Of a stretch of DNA of 64,000 bases, positions 1 to 8,697 are shown piece by piece. The DNA is taken from assembly GCA_964497615.1 (NCBI GenBank), contig CAZCEC010000002.1:62001-126000 (forward strand), given 5' to 3'. The number at the start of each line of letters is the position of its first letter. The first letter of the stretch is position 1. Source of the DNA: CAZCEC01 sp964497615. Lineage in GTDB: Bacteria; Chloroflexota; Anaerolineae; Anaerolineales; UBA6663. A program made the translations under genes and the position numbers. Under the pieces are notes generated by a model. It saw nothing but the letters and a program-made list of their open reading frames with translations, searched no databases and had not been told where the DNA came from.

Positions 1-824
1 TGCAGGGTCTTGCGCACATCCGGGCGCACCCACACCAGGGCCGCCGCCGCCGCGCCCAGCGCCACGAACGACGGGCTGAGGTGCAGCCGGTGGTGGATGA
101 AAAAGAGCAGGATGGCGCCGGCCAGCACAACCAGCACCTTGCGCGCCGTGGCCGGGTCATCCAGCGCCTGGGCCGGGTTAAGCTGGAGCACGGCTTCGAC
201 GTCGCGCGGGGTCTGGGCCATCTCGGCGCGGAAGAGATAGCGCAGCAGCAGCAGCGCCGTGATCCAGACGACGGCCACGATGGGCAGGCTGTGGGTGAGG
301 AAATCGGTGAAGGAGAGGCCGGAGGCCGAGGCGATCAGGACGTTGGGCGGATCGCCCACCAGGGTGGCCACGCCGCCGGTGTTGGAGAGCAGCGCCTCGC
401 TGACGAGCAGGGGCACGGCGCTGACGCCCAGGATCTCGGCGATGAGGATGGTGACCGGCGCGATGAGCACCACGGTGGTGACGTTGTCGAGCACCATCGA
501 GAGCAGGGTGGTGACGGTGCCCAGCAGCACCAGCAGCCGCACCGGCCGCCCACGCGACCAGCGCCCCACCCACACCGCCAGGAATTGGATGAACCCGGTC
601 GGCTCCAGCAGCGCCACCAGGATCATCATGCCCAGCAGCAGGCCGATGGTGTTGAAGTCAATCGAGGCGATGGCCTGTTCTTCGGTGTACACGCCCAGCA
701 CCAGCCCGGCGGCCACCATCAGGGCCGCGCCGGTCACGGCGGTGATGGTGCGGTTGAGCTTTTCGGAAAAGACGAGATACAGGCTGCCGCCAAAGATCAG
801 GGTCGTGACGAGGCCGGGGAACAT
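1..824 (-). CDS. ArsB/NhaD-type ion transporter, partial
   Basis: Only the N-terminal ~274 residues are visible; the gene runs off the left edge. The protein is almost entirely hydrophobic helices. Residues 147-162 hold the SNTGGVATLVGDPPNV segment and residues 113-119 DNVTTVV, both typical of the ArsB/NhaD/SLC13-like ion transporter superfamily, which moves arsenite, Na+/H+ or carboxylates across the inner membrane. The substrate cannot be told from this part. The start ATG shares one base with the stop codon of the upstream CBS gene (TGATG), so the two are probably translationally coupled, and the CBS protein may regulate the transporter. Confident for the superfamily, not for the substrate. 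Confidence 0.85.
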   Translation of the reverse strand, partial: MFPGLVTTLIFGGSLYLVFSEKLNRTITAVTGAALMVAAGLVLGVYTEEQAIASIDFNTIGLLLGMMILVALLEPTGFIQFLAVWVGRWSRGRPVRLLVLLGTVTTLLSMVLDNVTTVVLIAPVTILIAEILGVSAVPLLVSEALLSNTGGVATLVGDPPNVLIASASGLSFTDFLTHSLPIVAVVWITALLLLRYLFRAEMAQTPRDVEAVLQLNPAQALDDPATARKVLVVLAGAILLFFIHHRLHLSPSFVALGAAAAALVWVRPDVRKTL

Positions 825-1294
825 CAGCCGGCTCCTGGCTGGGGCGCTTGCCAGCCGGCCAGCAGGGCCGTGCCGATATCCACGCGCGAGGCAATGCCCA
901 CCAGGTGGTTGCTGGCCGTCACCACGGGCAGGTCGTGCAGGTCGCGGTGGCGCAGGGTGCTGAAGGCGCGCAGCAGCCCGCAGTGCTCGTCCACCGCGAT
1001 GGGCGGCTGCATCACCTCGCGCACGGGGCGGGCCAGCACCTCGGGCGTGGGGCGCTGCGTCTCCAGCACGCCAAAGTCGTGCACGAAGTCGAAGTCTTCC
1101 ACCAGGCGCACGAAGTCCGGCATCACCAGGGCCAGCAGGTCGCGCAATTGCAGGTTGCCCACCAGGCGGCCGTCGGGGTCCAGCACGGGCAGCATGCCAA
1201 TGTGGCGGGCGGCAAACAGGGCCGCGGCCTGCCCGATGGTGGCCGTCTCTGGGATGGAGTACACCTGGCGTTTCATGCAGTCGCGGACCTTCAT
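824..1294 (-). CDS. CBS-domain pair protein
   Basis: A 156-residue soluble protein made of two CBS domains, roughly residues 1-60 (starting MKVRDCM) and 90-150 (VREVMQPP...LHDLPVV). CBS pairs usually sense adenine nucleotides or ionic conditions and regulate a partner. The insert between the two domains (about residues 60-90) is acidic and aromatic. A GAGGAG Shine-Dalgarno lies just upstream of the ATG. The stop overlaps the start of the downstream transporter by one base, which argues that this is a regulatory subunit of that transporter, as in other transporter-CBS pairs. No enzymatic domain is present. Confidence 0.85.
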   Translation of the reverse strand: MKVRDCMKRQVYSIPETATIGQAAALFAARHIGMLPVLDPDGRLVGNLQLRDLLALVMPDFVRLVEDFDFVHDFGVLETQRPTPEVLARPVREVMQPPIAVDEHCGLLRAFSTLRHRDLHDLPVVTASNHLVGIASRVDIGTALLAGWQAPQPGAG

Positions 1295-1455
1295 GGTTTA
1301 GCTCCTCGCTGGGGCGGCCGGCGCAGCGCAGGCAGGCCGTCCGAGCACATTCGACAGCCTCCACCACGCTCGGAACCGCGGGTCCGAGCCTCCCGGATGC
1401 AATTTGACGTTTGCGGCCGACGATTTGACTATACCAGAAACAGCGCGGGCAGACA

Positions 1456-1484
1456 GTGACAAAGCGCCTGCCGCGTGCGATAAA
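1456..1484 (+). promoter_or_regulatory. Sigma-70-type promoter of the LuxR/MalT gene
   Basis: A GTGACA -35 (1456-1461) is separated by 17 bases from a GATAAA -10 (1479-1484), followed by AT. Transcription from here would start near 1491, after the upstream in-frame codons, so it argues for the GTG at 1491 or the ATG at 1497 as the real start of the next gene. The region 1295-1455 between the divergent genes shows no further gene, only a weak GC palindrome near 1368-1388. Confidence 0.5.
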
Positions 1485-1496
1485 ATGGCAGTGCCC

Positions 1497-4184
1497 ATGC
1501 CCGCGGAGGCCGCGCCCCTGCTCACCACCAAGCTCTATCTGCCGCCGCCGCGCGCCGACCGGGTGCCGCGCGCGCGGCTGGCACGCCGGCTGGACCAGGC
1601 GCTGCGCCGGCACGCCGTGGCGCTGCTCTCCGCGCCGGCCGGCTTCGGCAAGAGCACCCTGCTGTCCGAGTGGCGGGCCTCGCCCCTCGGCCGCGCGGCC
1701 GGGCTGGCCTGGCTGGCCCTGGACGCGGACGATAACGACCCGCTGCGCTTTCTCGCCTATCTGGCGGCGGCGCTGGCCGGGTTGGACGAGGCCATCGCCC
1801 GCCCGGCGCGCGCCTTGCTGAGCAACACCCCGCCGCCGGACCCGCGCGCCGTCGTCACCAGCCTGCTGGCGGAGGCGGAGGCGCGCCAGCCGGAGGGCCG
1901 GCGCTGGGTGCTGGCGCTGGACGACTATCAATTGATCGAGCGCGCCGAGGTGCACGCGGCGGTGACGTTCCTGGTCGAACACTTGCCGCCGGGCCTGCAT
2001 CTGGCGCTGCTCACCCGCGCCGACCCGCCCCTGCCCCTGGCGCGCTGGCGGGCCAAGGGGCGGCTCGGCGAACTGCGCGCCGAGGCCCTGCGCTTTACGC
2101 CGGCCGAGACGCGGCGCTTTCTCAACCATGTGCACCGGCTGGGGCTGCGCCCGCGCGAGACGGCCCGGCTGGAGGCGCAGACCGAAGGCTGGCCGGCGGC
2201 GCTGCAACTGGCGGCCCTGGCGCTGCAAGGCGAGGCGGGCGCGCCCGCCGCCCGGTTGGAACGCTTTGGGGCGCGGCACGGCTACGTGGTGGATTACCTG
2301 GCTGGCGAGGTGATGGCCGGCCTCCCCGCGCCGGTGCAGGACTTTCTGCATGGCACGGCCTGGCTGGACCGGCTGTGCGCGCCCTTGTGCGCGGCGGTGC
2401 TGGGCCTGGACGAGACCGAGGCGCAGGCCCGCCTGGACCACCTCGAACGGCAGAACTTGTTCATCGTCCCCCTGGATGGCGAGCGGCGCTGGTATCGCTA
2501 TCACCACCTGTTTGGCGAGTATTTGCGCGGGCGCTGGCCGGAGGCGCGCACGGACGAGCAGCGCGAACTGCACCGGCGCGCCGCCGCCTGGCTGGAGGCG
2601 CACGACTTACAGGATGAGTCCGTGCACCACTGGCTGCAGGCCGAGGAGTATGCGCGGCTGGCCGCCACGCTGCCGCGCGCGGCCAACCAACTGCTGGCGA
2701 CCGGCGGCAACCAGGTGGTGCTGCGCTGGGTGCGGGCCTTGCCGCGCGCCGTGGTGGCCGAGCATCCGCGCCTGGCGCTGACGGCCGCCTGGGTGCTGGC
2801 GCTCCAGCGGCAGGCCAGCGCGGAGGGCATCGCGCCCTACCTGGCGTGGGCACGGCGCGCCAACTCGCCCGCGGTGCTGGGGGAGGCCCTGCTGATCGAG
2901 GCGGAGATGGCCCATGGACCGGCGCAGCCGGCGCGGGCGTTGGAGCTGGCCCAGCAGGCCTATACCTTGCTGGAAGGCGAGCCGGCCGCGCTGCGGGCGC
3001 TGGCGGCGCTAAACGCGGGCACGGCGCTGTGGTGGCTGGGCCGCTGGGCGGAGGCGGAGGAGGCCGCCAGCCTGGCCTATGGCTTGTGCCGCGCCGCGGA
3101 CCATCCCGCCATCTTCGCGCGGATTGTGGCGCTGCTGCTGCCGGTGCGGCTGGCGCAGGGCCAGTTGGCGGCGGCGGCGGAGGCCTGCCGCGCCCTGCTG
3201 AGGGTGGCGCCTCCGCCGCTGCTCTATCGCTACTCACGCCAGGCGCACCTGGTGCTGGCCGAAATTCACCTCGAGTGGAACGCGCTGGACGAGGCTGGGG
3301 CGCACGTGAGCGTCGTGGCCCAGCCGGGGCCGATCCTGGAGCCGACCTGGCAGGCGCTGGCCCCGCGCGAGGCGCACTTGCTGGCCGGGCGCTGGGCGGC
3401 GGCCAGGGGCGATGAGGCCGGCGCGCGGGCGGCCCTGGCCCAGGCCCGCCCTGGACGGCGCACCCTGGAGGGCGCCTGGGCGCGGCGGCTGGCGGCCCGC
3501 GAGGCGCGGCTGTGGCTGGACCTGGGCGAGCGCCGCGCGGCCCTGCGGGCCTTTGCCGGTTGGGATGAGGGCACGCCAGCCTATGCCACCGAGTACGAGG
3601 CGCTGACCCTGGCCCGATTGCGGCTGGCGCAGGGGCAGGCGGGGGCGGCGCTGGAGGGCCTGCGGGCGCGGCTGCCGCGGGCCGAGGCCGATGGCCGCCG
3701 CGCCCACGCCGCCGAGAACCTGGCCCTGCAAGCCCTGGCCGAGCAGGCCCAGGGCCAGCCCGCCCGGGCCCTGGCGCGGCTGGAGCAGGCGCTGGCCCTG
3801 GCCGAGCCGGGCGGCTACGCGCGCCTGTTTACTGGGCCGGGGCGGGCGCTGCGCGCGCCGATGCTTAGGCTGCTGGAGCGCGTGGCCGAGCGCGGCGCCG
3901 GGGCGGCGGCCTATGCTCAGCGGCTGCTGGCCGGCGCCGAGGCCCCGGCGGGCGGCGAAGCCCCTGCCAGCCCGCCGACCGAACCCGCGCCCCTGCCCCT
4001 GACGGCGGCCGAGCGGCGGGTAGTGGCCCTCATCGCCGCCGGGCTGTCGAACGACGAAATCAGCCGGCGGCTGGGGGTGAGCTTGAACACGGTGCGCACG
4101 CACAACAAGAGCATTTTCCGCAAGCTGGAGGCGCGCAGCCGCACCCAGGCCGCCGCGCGGGCACGCGCCGCCGGGCTGGTGTAA
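1497..4184 (+). CDS. LuxR-family ATPase regulator (MalT-like)
   Basis: A large 895-residue transcription factor of the LAL/MalT type. After a short LLTTKLYLPPPR lead-in there is a STAND ATPase domain with a Walker A motif PAGFGKST at residues 47-54, then a long Leu/Ala/Arg-rich helical region with TPR-like repeats (about residues 350-820), and a C-terminal LuxR helix-turn-helix (last ~60 residues, LTAAERRVVALIAAGLSNDEI...). Such proteins bind a small inducer, oligomerise with ATP, and activate promoters. The reading frame is open upstream to 1404, but the promoter at 1456-1484 excludes the first codons, so the ATG at 1497 is preferred (GTG at 1491 and ATG at 1485 are alternatives). The downstream lipoprotein gene is a possible target. 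The inducer is unknown. Confidence 0.85.
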   Translation: MPAEAAPLLTTKLYLPPPRADRVPRARLARRLDQALRRHAVALLSAPAGFGKSTLLSEWRASPLGRAAGLAWLALDADDNDPLRFLAYLAAALAGLDEAIARPARALLSNTPPPDPRAVVTSLLAEAEARQPEGRRWVLALDDYQLIERAEVHAAVTFLVEHLPPGLHLALLTRADPPLPLARWRAKGRLGELRAEALRFTPAETRRFLNHVHRLGLRPRETARLEAQTEGWPAALQLAALALQGEAGAPAARLERFGARHGYVVDYLAGEVMAGLPAPVQDFLHGTAWLDRLCAPLCAAVLGLDETEAQARLDHLERQNLFIVPLDGERRWYRYHHLFGEYLRGRWPEARTDEQRELHRRAAAWLEAHDLQDESVHHWLQAEEYARLAATLPRAANQLLATGGNQVVLRWVRALPRAVVAEHPRLALTAAWVLALQRQASAEGIAPYLAWARRANSPAVLGEALLIEAEMAHGPAQPARALELAQQAYTLLEGEPAALRALAALNAGTALWWLGRWAEAEEAASLAYGLCRAADHPAIFARIVALLLPVRLAQGQLAAAAEACRALLRVAPPPLLYRYSRQAHLVLAEIHLEWNALDEAGAHVSVVAQPGPILEPTWQALAPREAHLLAGRWAAARGDEAGARAALAQARPGRRTLEGAWARRLAAREARLWLDLGERRAALRAFAGWDEGTPAYATEYEALTLARLRLAQGQAGAALEGLRARLPRAEADGRRAHAAENLALQALAEQAQGQPARALARLEQALALAEPGGYARLFTGPGRALRAPMLRLLERVAERGAGAAAYAQRLLAGAEAPAGGEAPASPPTEPAPLPLTAAERRVVALIAAGLSNDEISRRLGVSLNTVRTHNKSIFRKLEARSRTQAAARARAAGLV

Positions 4185-4260
4185 CCCCTCACCTCTTTGT
4201 GCGATGACGGCCTGACAGGCTCCCGCTACCCTATCCCGAAATCTTGGGATGGAGGCAGCG

Positions 4261-5478
4261 ATGAAGCGACTAACCTGGCGGCGGACGGCGGCACTGACCC
4301 TTTGGGCAGCGCAGTGGGGCTTGGTGGCGGCAGTGCTGGCGGGCTGCGCGCCAGCCGCGACATCCACCCCGACGCTTGCGCCCACCCAGCCACCACCAAC
4401 CCTCAGCCCCGCGCCCCCTACCGCGACGCGCGCGGCGCCCACGCCAACCACGCCCCCCACCGCGGAACCCAGCCCCACCACCGAACCCTCGGCCACGCCC
4501 ACCACCGCGCCGCAGGAATTGTTTACGTTTCGCCCCCAGCCGGTGCTGCGGTCGGGCTTTGCCAATGCCTCCACGTTCATCGACCCGGGCGCCGTCATCG
4601 TGCACGACGGCCAGTTCCACATGTTCTACAACGGCATCAATAGCTTCCCGGCGCGGGTGGGCGTGGGCTATGCCACCTCCACCGACGGGGTGACGTGGAC
4701 GCGCGCCTCCGACGAGCCGGTGTTCGGCCCGGCGGCTGATGGCTGGCCGGCGGAGATGCGCAGCACCAACTTGTTTGTGACCAGCGGCCTGGTGGAGCCA
4801 GACGGGACGTGGGTGCTGTATTACTACACCCTGAGCGGCAGCGGCTTCAACGGCCCGCAGGCGGTGGGCCGCGCCACGGCGCCCGCCCCCACCGGCCCGT
4901 GGACGACCAGCGCCGAGCCGGTGCTGGCGCAGGGGCCGGAGGGCGCCTGGGACAGCCAGCAGGTGAGCGCGCCCGACGTGACGCGCACCGGCGACGGCTA
5001 TGTGATGTTCTACGACGGGGTGGCCAAGGGCAGCGATCTCTGGATGATCGGGCGGGCCACCTCACCGGATGGGGTGACCTGGACCAAGCACGACGACCCG
5101 GCCACGACCGAGGCCGCCTTCGCCGAGAGCGACCCGGTGCTGGAGCCGGGCCCGGGCGCATGGCTCTCGCGGCGGCTGCTAGACCCGAACGCCGTGCAGA
5201 CGGACGCCGGCTGGGTGATGATCTACGCGACGAACTCGGGCAGCGGCGGCAAGTTCATCACGCCCGACCTGCACCTGGCCTACGCCACCAGCCCGGACGG
5301 CATCACCTGGACCTCGGCCGAGCAGCCGGTGCTGGTTGGCAGCCAGCACCCGGCCTGGGGCGGCGTGTACCTGATCTCGCTGGCCAAGGCGGAGGACGGC
5401 TACTACCTGTTCTTCGACGTGGCCACCGGCGGGACGAACGTGTACCTGGCGACCTATGCGGGGGAGTTGGGGGAGTAA
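4261..5478 (+). CDS. Beta-propeller lipoprotein, GH43/GH32-like fold
   Basis: The 405-residue product begins with a signal peptide ending in a lipobox (LAGC, Cys29), followed by a Pro/Thr/Ala linker of ~55 residues, so it should be a surface lipoprotein. The rest contains repeated blades of the form 'GYATSTDGVTWTRASDEPVF', 'GRATSPDGVTW' and 'AYATSPDGITWT', which is the pattern of five-bladed propellers of the glycoside hydrolase 43/32/62/117/130 clan. It could be a glycosidase or only a glycan-binding propeller; I did not identify the full catalytic acid set. The start ATG is set by a GGAGG at 4250-4254; the in-frame ATG at 4249 lies upstream of it. It follows the MalT-like regulator by 76 bases. 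Confidence 0.75.
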   Translation: MKRLTWRRTAALTLWAAQWGLVAAVLAGCAPAATSTPTLAPTQPPPTLSPAPPTATRAAPTPTTPPTAEPSPTTEPSATPTTAPQELFTFRPQPVLRSGFANASTFIDPGAVIVHDGQFHMFYNGINSFPARVGVGYATSTDGVTWTRASDEPVFGPAADGWPAEMRSTNLFVTSGLVEPDGTWVLYYYTLSGSGFNGPQAVGRATAPAPTGPWTTSAEPVLAQGPEGAWDSQQVSAPDVTRTGDGYVMFYDGVAKGSDLWMIGRATSPDGVTWTKHDDPATTEAAFAESDPVLEPGPGAWLSRRLLDPNAVQTDAGWVMIYATNSGSGGKFITPDLHLAYATSPDGITWTSAEQPVLVGSQHPAWGGVYLISLAKAEDGYYLFFDVATGGTNVYLATYAGELGE

Positions 5479-5514
5479 GGCGAGGCGCCCAGGTTGGCGA
5501 CGGTGAAGTGGGGG

Positions 5515-5520
5515 TATAAT
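5515..5520 (+). promoter_or_regulatory. -10 box TATAAT before the small gene at 5560
   Basis: A perfect TATAAT stands 36 bases downstream of the lipoprotein stop. A TTGGCG at 5494-5499 could be the -35, but the spacing of 15 is short. The predicted start of transcription near 5527 places both candidate start codons (5536 and 5560) downstream. Confidence 0.5.
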
Positions 5521-5559
5521 CCAATGGAATTGCCCATGCGTCGCCAGAGGATCGTTCGG

Positions 5560-5826
5560 ATGTCAACGCTTACCCCGAAGAAACCAAGCCGTTCGCTGGA
5601 GCAAGTGCTCGCTTCGGTGCGCAAGTTGTCACCGGGTGACCAGCAGCGGCTGCGCCAGGCATTGTCCGAGCTGACGGCGACCCGAATTGATGCACCTCGA
5701 GCGTCGGCGTCGGCGCGCCGGAAGGGACAACGTTTGGCGGAGACGGTCCGGACGCAGTTGGCCGACGCGCCCGCCGGCAAGCTCGACGACGTCATGCGCG
5801 GGCTGCGGGGTCGTTCGTGGTCGTAA
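5560..5826 (+). CDS. Small helical protein, possible antitoxin
   Basis: An 88-residue basic protein with a predicted amphipathic helix around SLEQVLASVRKLSPGDQQRL, a segment style often seen in small proteins encoded just upstream of PIN-domain toxins. It is followed after 9 bases, in the same frame, by a PIN-domain remnant. Start ATG 5560 has an AGAGG 9 bases upstream; ATG 5536 is an alternative. I do not recognise the family; the antitoxin role is inferred from position only. Confidence 0.45.
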   Translation: MSTLTPKKPSRSLEQVLASVRKLSPGDQQRLRQALSELTATRIDAPRASASARRKGQRLAETVRTQLADAPAGKLDDVMRGLRGRSWS

Positions 5827-5835
5827 TACAACCTG

Positions 5836-6174
5836 ATGGAAGTGCTGGGCCAGCTTTCGTTCAATCTGGCGCCAGCGACCCTAGACAAGTGGCCGTCTTG
5901 GCTGATTGACGCCTACCAATTGGCCGTCATCTGGCCGGCCACGTCGCCGGGAGAGGCGTTCCAGGCTGCCTTTCGCGCGGAGATTCAGGAACGCCCCTTC
6001 GCGCGGATGCGCACGCACCGCATGGCGTTCATGGATAGCCTGGTCCTCGGGTTGGCGGAACGGACACCCGGAGTTACGCAGGTCGTCACCTGGAATGCGC
6101 GCCACTTTAAGAACAAGACGATGTTGCCGGTGTTGACACCGGCTGAGTTTGCGACTGCGTCAGGCGAGGACTAA
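5836..6174 (+). pseudogene. N-terminally truncated PIN-domain toxin remnant
   Basis: The 112-residue frame ends like a PIN-domain ribonuclease: residues ~66-105 read FMDSLVLGLAE...VVTWNARHF...VLTPAEF, which matches the third acidic position and the final beta strand of VapC-like proteins. The first strand with the invariant first Asp (usual pattern hydrophobic-DTN or DAS within the first ten residues) is missing; the frame upstream is closed by TAA at 5824-5826, in the same frame as the preceding small gene. Either the first ~40 residues have been lost or the two frames were once one. Without the first catalytic Asp it should not be active. The intact Phd/VapC pair 3.7 kb downstream offers a contrast. 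Confidence 0.5.
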
Positions 6175-6199
6175 AGCGGTGTTCTCGCCAGAGCAGCCG

Positions 6200-7621
6200 C
6201 TACTCCAGCACCCGCAGCGGCGCCTCAACCATCTCGGCCAGCGTTTGCAGGAATTGCGCGGCGCGGGCGCCGTCCACTGCCCGGTGGTCGCATGAGAGCG
6301 ACAGGGTGAGCATCGGCTGAACGGCCGGCTGGCCGTTCACGGCCGTCACCCGCTCCGCCACCGCCCCCACCGCCAGGATCGCCACCTGCGGCGGGTTGAC
6401 GATGGCGTTGAACACGTCCACGCCGTACATGCCCAAATTGCTGAGCGTGAACGTGCCGCCTTCCAGGTCGGGAAGGGCGAGCCTGCCCGCCTGCGCCTTG
6501 GCCGCCAATGCCGCGCGCCGCGACGCAATCTGCCCCAGCCCGAGCGTGGCCGCGTCGTGGATCACCGGCACGATCAGCCCCTCGTCCACCGCCACGGCCA
6601 GGCCGAGGTTGACGGCGGAATGGGATACCAACTCATCGCCTTGCCAGGTGGCGTTGAGGCGCGGGTGCCGCGTGAGCGCGGCGGCGATAAGCTTGATCAG
6701 CAGATCGGTGTAGGTGAGCTTCTCGCTGGCGCGGGCCTGGGCCTCGGCCCGCCACGCCCTGAGCCGCGCCGCGTTCACGTCGCGCTGCACGTAGAAGTGC
6801 GGGATCGTCTGCCAGGCCTGGGTGACGCGCTCGGCCATGCGCCGCCATAGGCGGCTGGAGGTCAGAGGTTGGATGTCGGAGGTCGGAGGTCGGACGCTTG
6901 CCGTTTGAGCGTGGAGATTAGCGATGGGCGATTGGGCAGCGAGCACATCCGCCGCCAGCACCGCGCCGTTGGGGCCAGAGCCGGGCAGGGCGCTCAGGTC
7001 CAGGCCGCGCTCCTGGGCCAGCCGGCGCGCCTTGGGCGAAGCCAGCACCTTCGCGCCGCCCGCCCCCCGCAGCGCGGGCGGCTGCGCGCCGTCCCCCGCG
7101 ACGGGGGCGGTTTGTGCCGCCGAACCCGGCTGGGCCGGGCTGGCCATGCTGGCTGCCACGGAACCCGCTGGCGGCGTTTGCGCCGCCAGGAAGTTGATGA
7201 CGTCTGCCTTCTCGACCCGGCCGCCCGCGGGCCTGATGGCTTCCAGGCTCAGGTTGTGCTCCGCCGCCATGCGGGCCGCGAGCGGGGATGCGCTGACCGT
7301 GCGGCTGGTCTTCGCTGGCGATTGGCCGCTGGGGGCCGGCTGGCTGGCCGCTGGCTCAACGGCGGGCGCGGGGGCAGCTTCACCCGGCGCGAGGATCAGC
7401 GCAATGGTCTGGCCCACCGGCACCACATCGCCCGGCTGGGCGGTGACCGCCGCCAGCGTGCCGCTGGCGGGCGCTTCGATCTCGACCGTGGCCTTGTCGG
7501 TCTCGATCTCCATCAGCGGCTCGCCCTGCGTCACCGCCTGGCCCGGCTGCTTGAACCATTGCAGCAGCAGGCCGGTTTCTTGCGCCATGCCCAGCGCGGG
7601 CATCAGGACAGGTCTAGGCAC
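6200..7621 (-). CDS. pdhC: Dihydrolipoyl acyltransferase E2 of 2-oxoacid dehydrogenase
   Basis: E2 core subunit, 473 residues, which transfers the acyl group from the E1-bound intermediate via lipoyl-lysine to CoA. Domains: lipoyl domain (residues 1-78, ETDKAT with Lys43), a peripheral-subunit-binding domain (111-146), a second one (194-228, ending GSGPNGAVLAADV), and a catalytic domain ending with DHRAVDG (His446, Asp450). Ala/Pro linkers separate them. Two subunit-binding domains in one E2 are unusual. The GTG at 7621 is chosen because GGAG lies 7 bases upstream and the protein then begins VPRPVLMPALGM like its homologues; an in-frame GTG at 7642 is possible. It is the last gene of the E1alpha-E1beta-E2 operon; no E3 gene is in the window. 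Confidence 0.93.
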   Translation of the reverse strand: MPRPVLMPALGMAQETGLLLQWFKQPGQAVTQGEPLMEIETDKATVEIEAPASGTLAAVTAQPGDVVPVGQTIALILAPGEAAPAPAVEPAASQPAPSGQSPAKTSRTVSASPLAARMAAEHNLSLEAIRPAGGRVEKADVINFLAAQTPPAGSVAASMASPAQPGSAAQTAPVAGDGAQPPALRGAGGAKVLASPKARRLAQERGLDLSALPGSGPNGAVLAADVLAAQSPIANLHAQTASVRPPTSDIQPLTSSRLWRRMAERVTQAWQTIPHFYVQRDVNAARLRAWRAEAQARASEKLTYTDLLIKLIAAALTRHPRLNATWQGDELVSHSAVNLGLAVAVDEGLIVPVIHDAATLGLGQIASRRAALAAKAQAGRLALPDLEGGTFTLSNLGMYGVDVFNAIVNPPQVAILAVGAVAERVTAVNGQPAVQPMLTLSLSCDHRAVDGARAAQFLQTLAEMVEAPLRVLE

Positions 7622-7701
7622 TGGTAAGCTCCAGAGGGTCACACGGGGCTATCCGTCGCGACGCCGCCAAGCATCTCACTTCCGACTTCCGACTTCCGGC
7701 C

Positions 7702-8697
7702 CTACGCCCTGCCGCACAGCGCCCGGGCGGTCTCCACCACCCGCGCCACGTTCGGGATGGTCAGGTCTTCCAGGCCGGGCGAGAACGGGATGGGCACATT
7801 CATCGCCCCCAGCCGCCGCACCGGCGCATCCAGGTAGTAGAACGCGCCGTCCGCGATCACACTCGCCACCTCGGCGGTGATGCCGTATTGCTCGTAGCCT
7901 TCATCAATCACGATCACGCGGCTGGTCTTCTTGGCAGAGTTGATGAGCGTCTCCCGGTCCAGCGGGACGAGGGTGCGCGGGTCCACCACTTCGGCGCTGA
8001 TCCCGGCTTCGGCCAGTTGTCCCGCGGCTTCCAGCGCCACGTACACCATGCTGCTGGTGGCGATCAGGGTCACGTCGTCGCCGGGGCGCTTGATGTCGGC
8101 CACGCCCAGCGGGATGGTGTACTCCCCCTCCGGCACCGGCCCCTTCACCGTGCGGTACATCATCTTGTCTTCGAACACCGCCACCGGGTTGTCGTCGCGG
8201 ATGGCGCTCTTCAGCAGGCCCTTGGCATCGTACGGCGTGGACGGCACCACCACCTTCAAGCCGGGGATGTGGCTGAGCCAGGCGTGCAGCGACTGCGAGT
8301 GCTGAGCCGCGCTGCGCCGCCCGGCCCCCATCGTCGTCCGCAGCACCATCGGCACCTTCAGCTTGCCGCCCGACATGTAGTGGATCTTGGCCGCCTGGTT
8401 GACCATCTGGTCCATGATCAGGCCGACAAAGTCGCCGAACATGATGTCCACCACGGGGCGCAGGCCGGTCATGGCCGCCCCCACCCCCAGCCCGGTGATG
8501 CCTGGTTCCGAGATGGGCGAGTCGATCACGCGCTGTGGGCCGAACTCCTCTACCAGCCCGGTGAGCACCTTGAAGGTCGTCCCCGCTTCGGCCACGTCTT
8601 CGCCGATCAGGAAGACGCGCGGGTCGCGGCGTAGCTCTTCCGCCAGGGCTTCGCGGATGGCTTCGCCGAAGGTAAGTTCGCGGACGGCGTCAGGCAT
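7702..8697 (-). CDS. pdhB: 2-oxoacid dehydrogenase E1 beta subunit
   Basis: 331-residue beta subunit of the thiamine-diphosphate E1 component (pyruvate or acetoin dehydrogenase type). Recognisable segments are LTFGEAIREAL near the N-terminus, the GEDVAEAGTTFKVT-like strand, DSPISEPGITGLGVGAA, and RRSAAQHSQSLHAWLSHIPG followed by VVVPSTPYDAKGLL, all conserved in the PdhB/AcoB family. It pairs with the alpha subunit, whose gene overlaps its start by 8 bases, a sign of coupled translation. An 80-base gap before the E2 gene contains a short CTTCCGACTTC-type direct repeat. Confidence 0.93.
   Translation of the reverse strand: MPDAVRELTFGEAIREALAEELRRDPRVFLIGEDVAEAGTTFKVLTGLVEEFGPQRVIDSPISEPGITGLGVGAAMTGLRPVVDIMFGDFVGLIMDQMVNQAAKIHYMSGGKLKVPMVLRTTMGAGRRSAAQHSQSLHAWLSHIPGLKVVVPSTPYDAKGLLKSAIRDDNPVAVFEDKMMYRTVKGPVPEGEYTIPLGVADIKRPGDDVTLIATSSMVYVALEAAGQLAEAGISAEVVDPRTLVPLDRETLINSAKKTSRVIVIDEGYEQYGITAEVASVIADGAFYYLDAPVRRLGAMNVPIPFSPGLEDLTIPNVARVVETARALCGRA

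Noticed and set aside
6174..6200. Bidirectional terminator between convergent genes
   Set aside because: AGCGG and CCGCT could pair across 17 bases, but the stem is too short and without T-runs.
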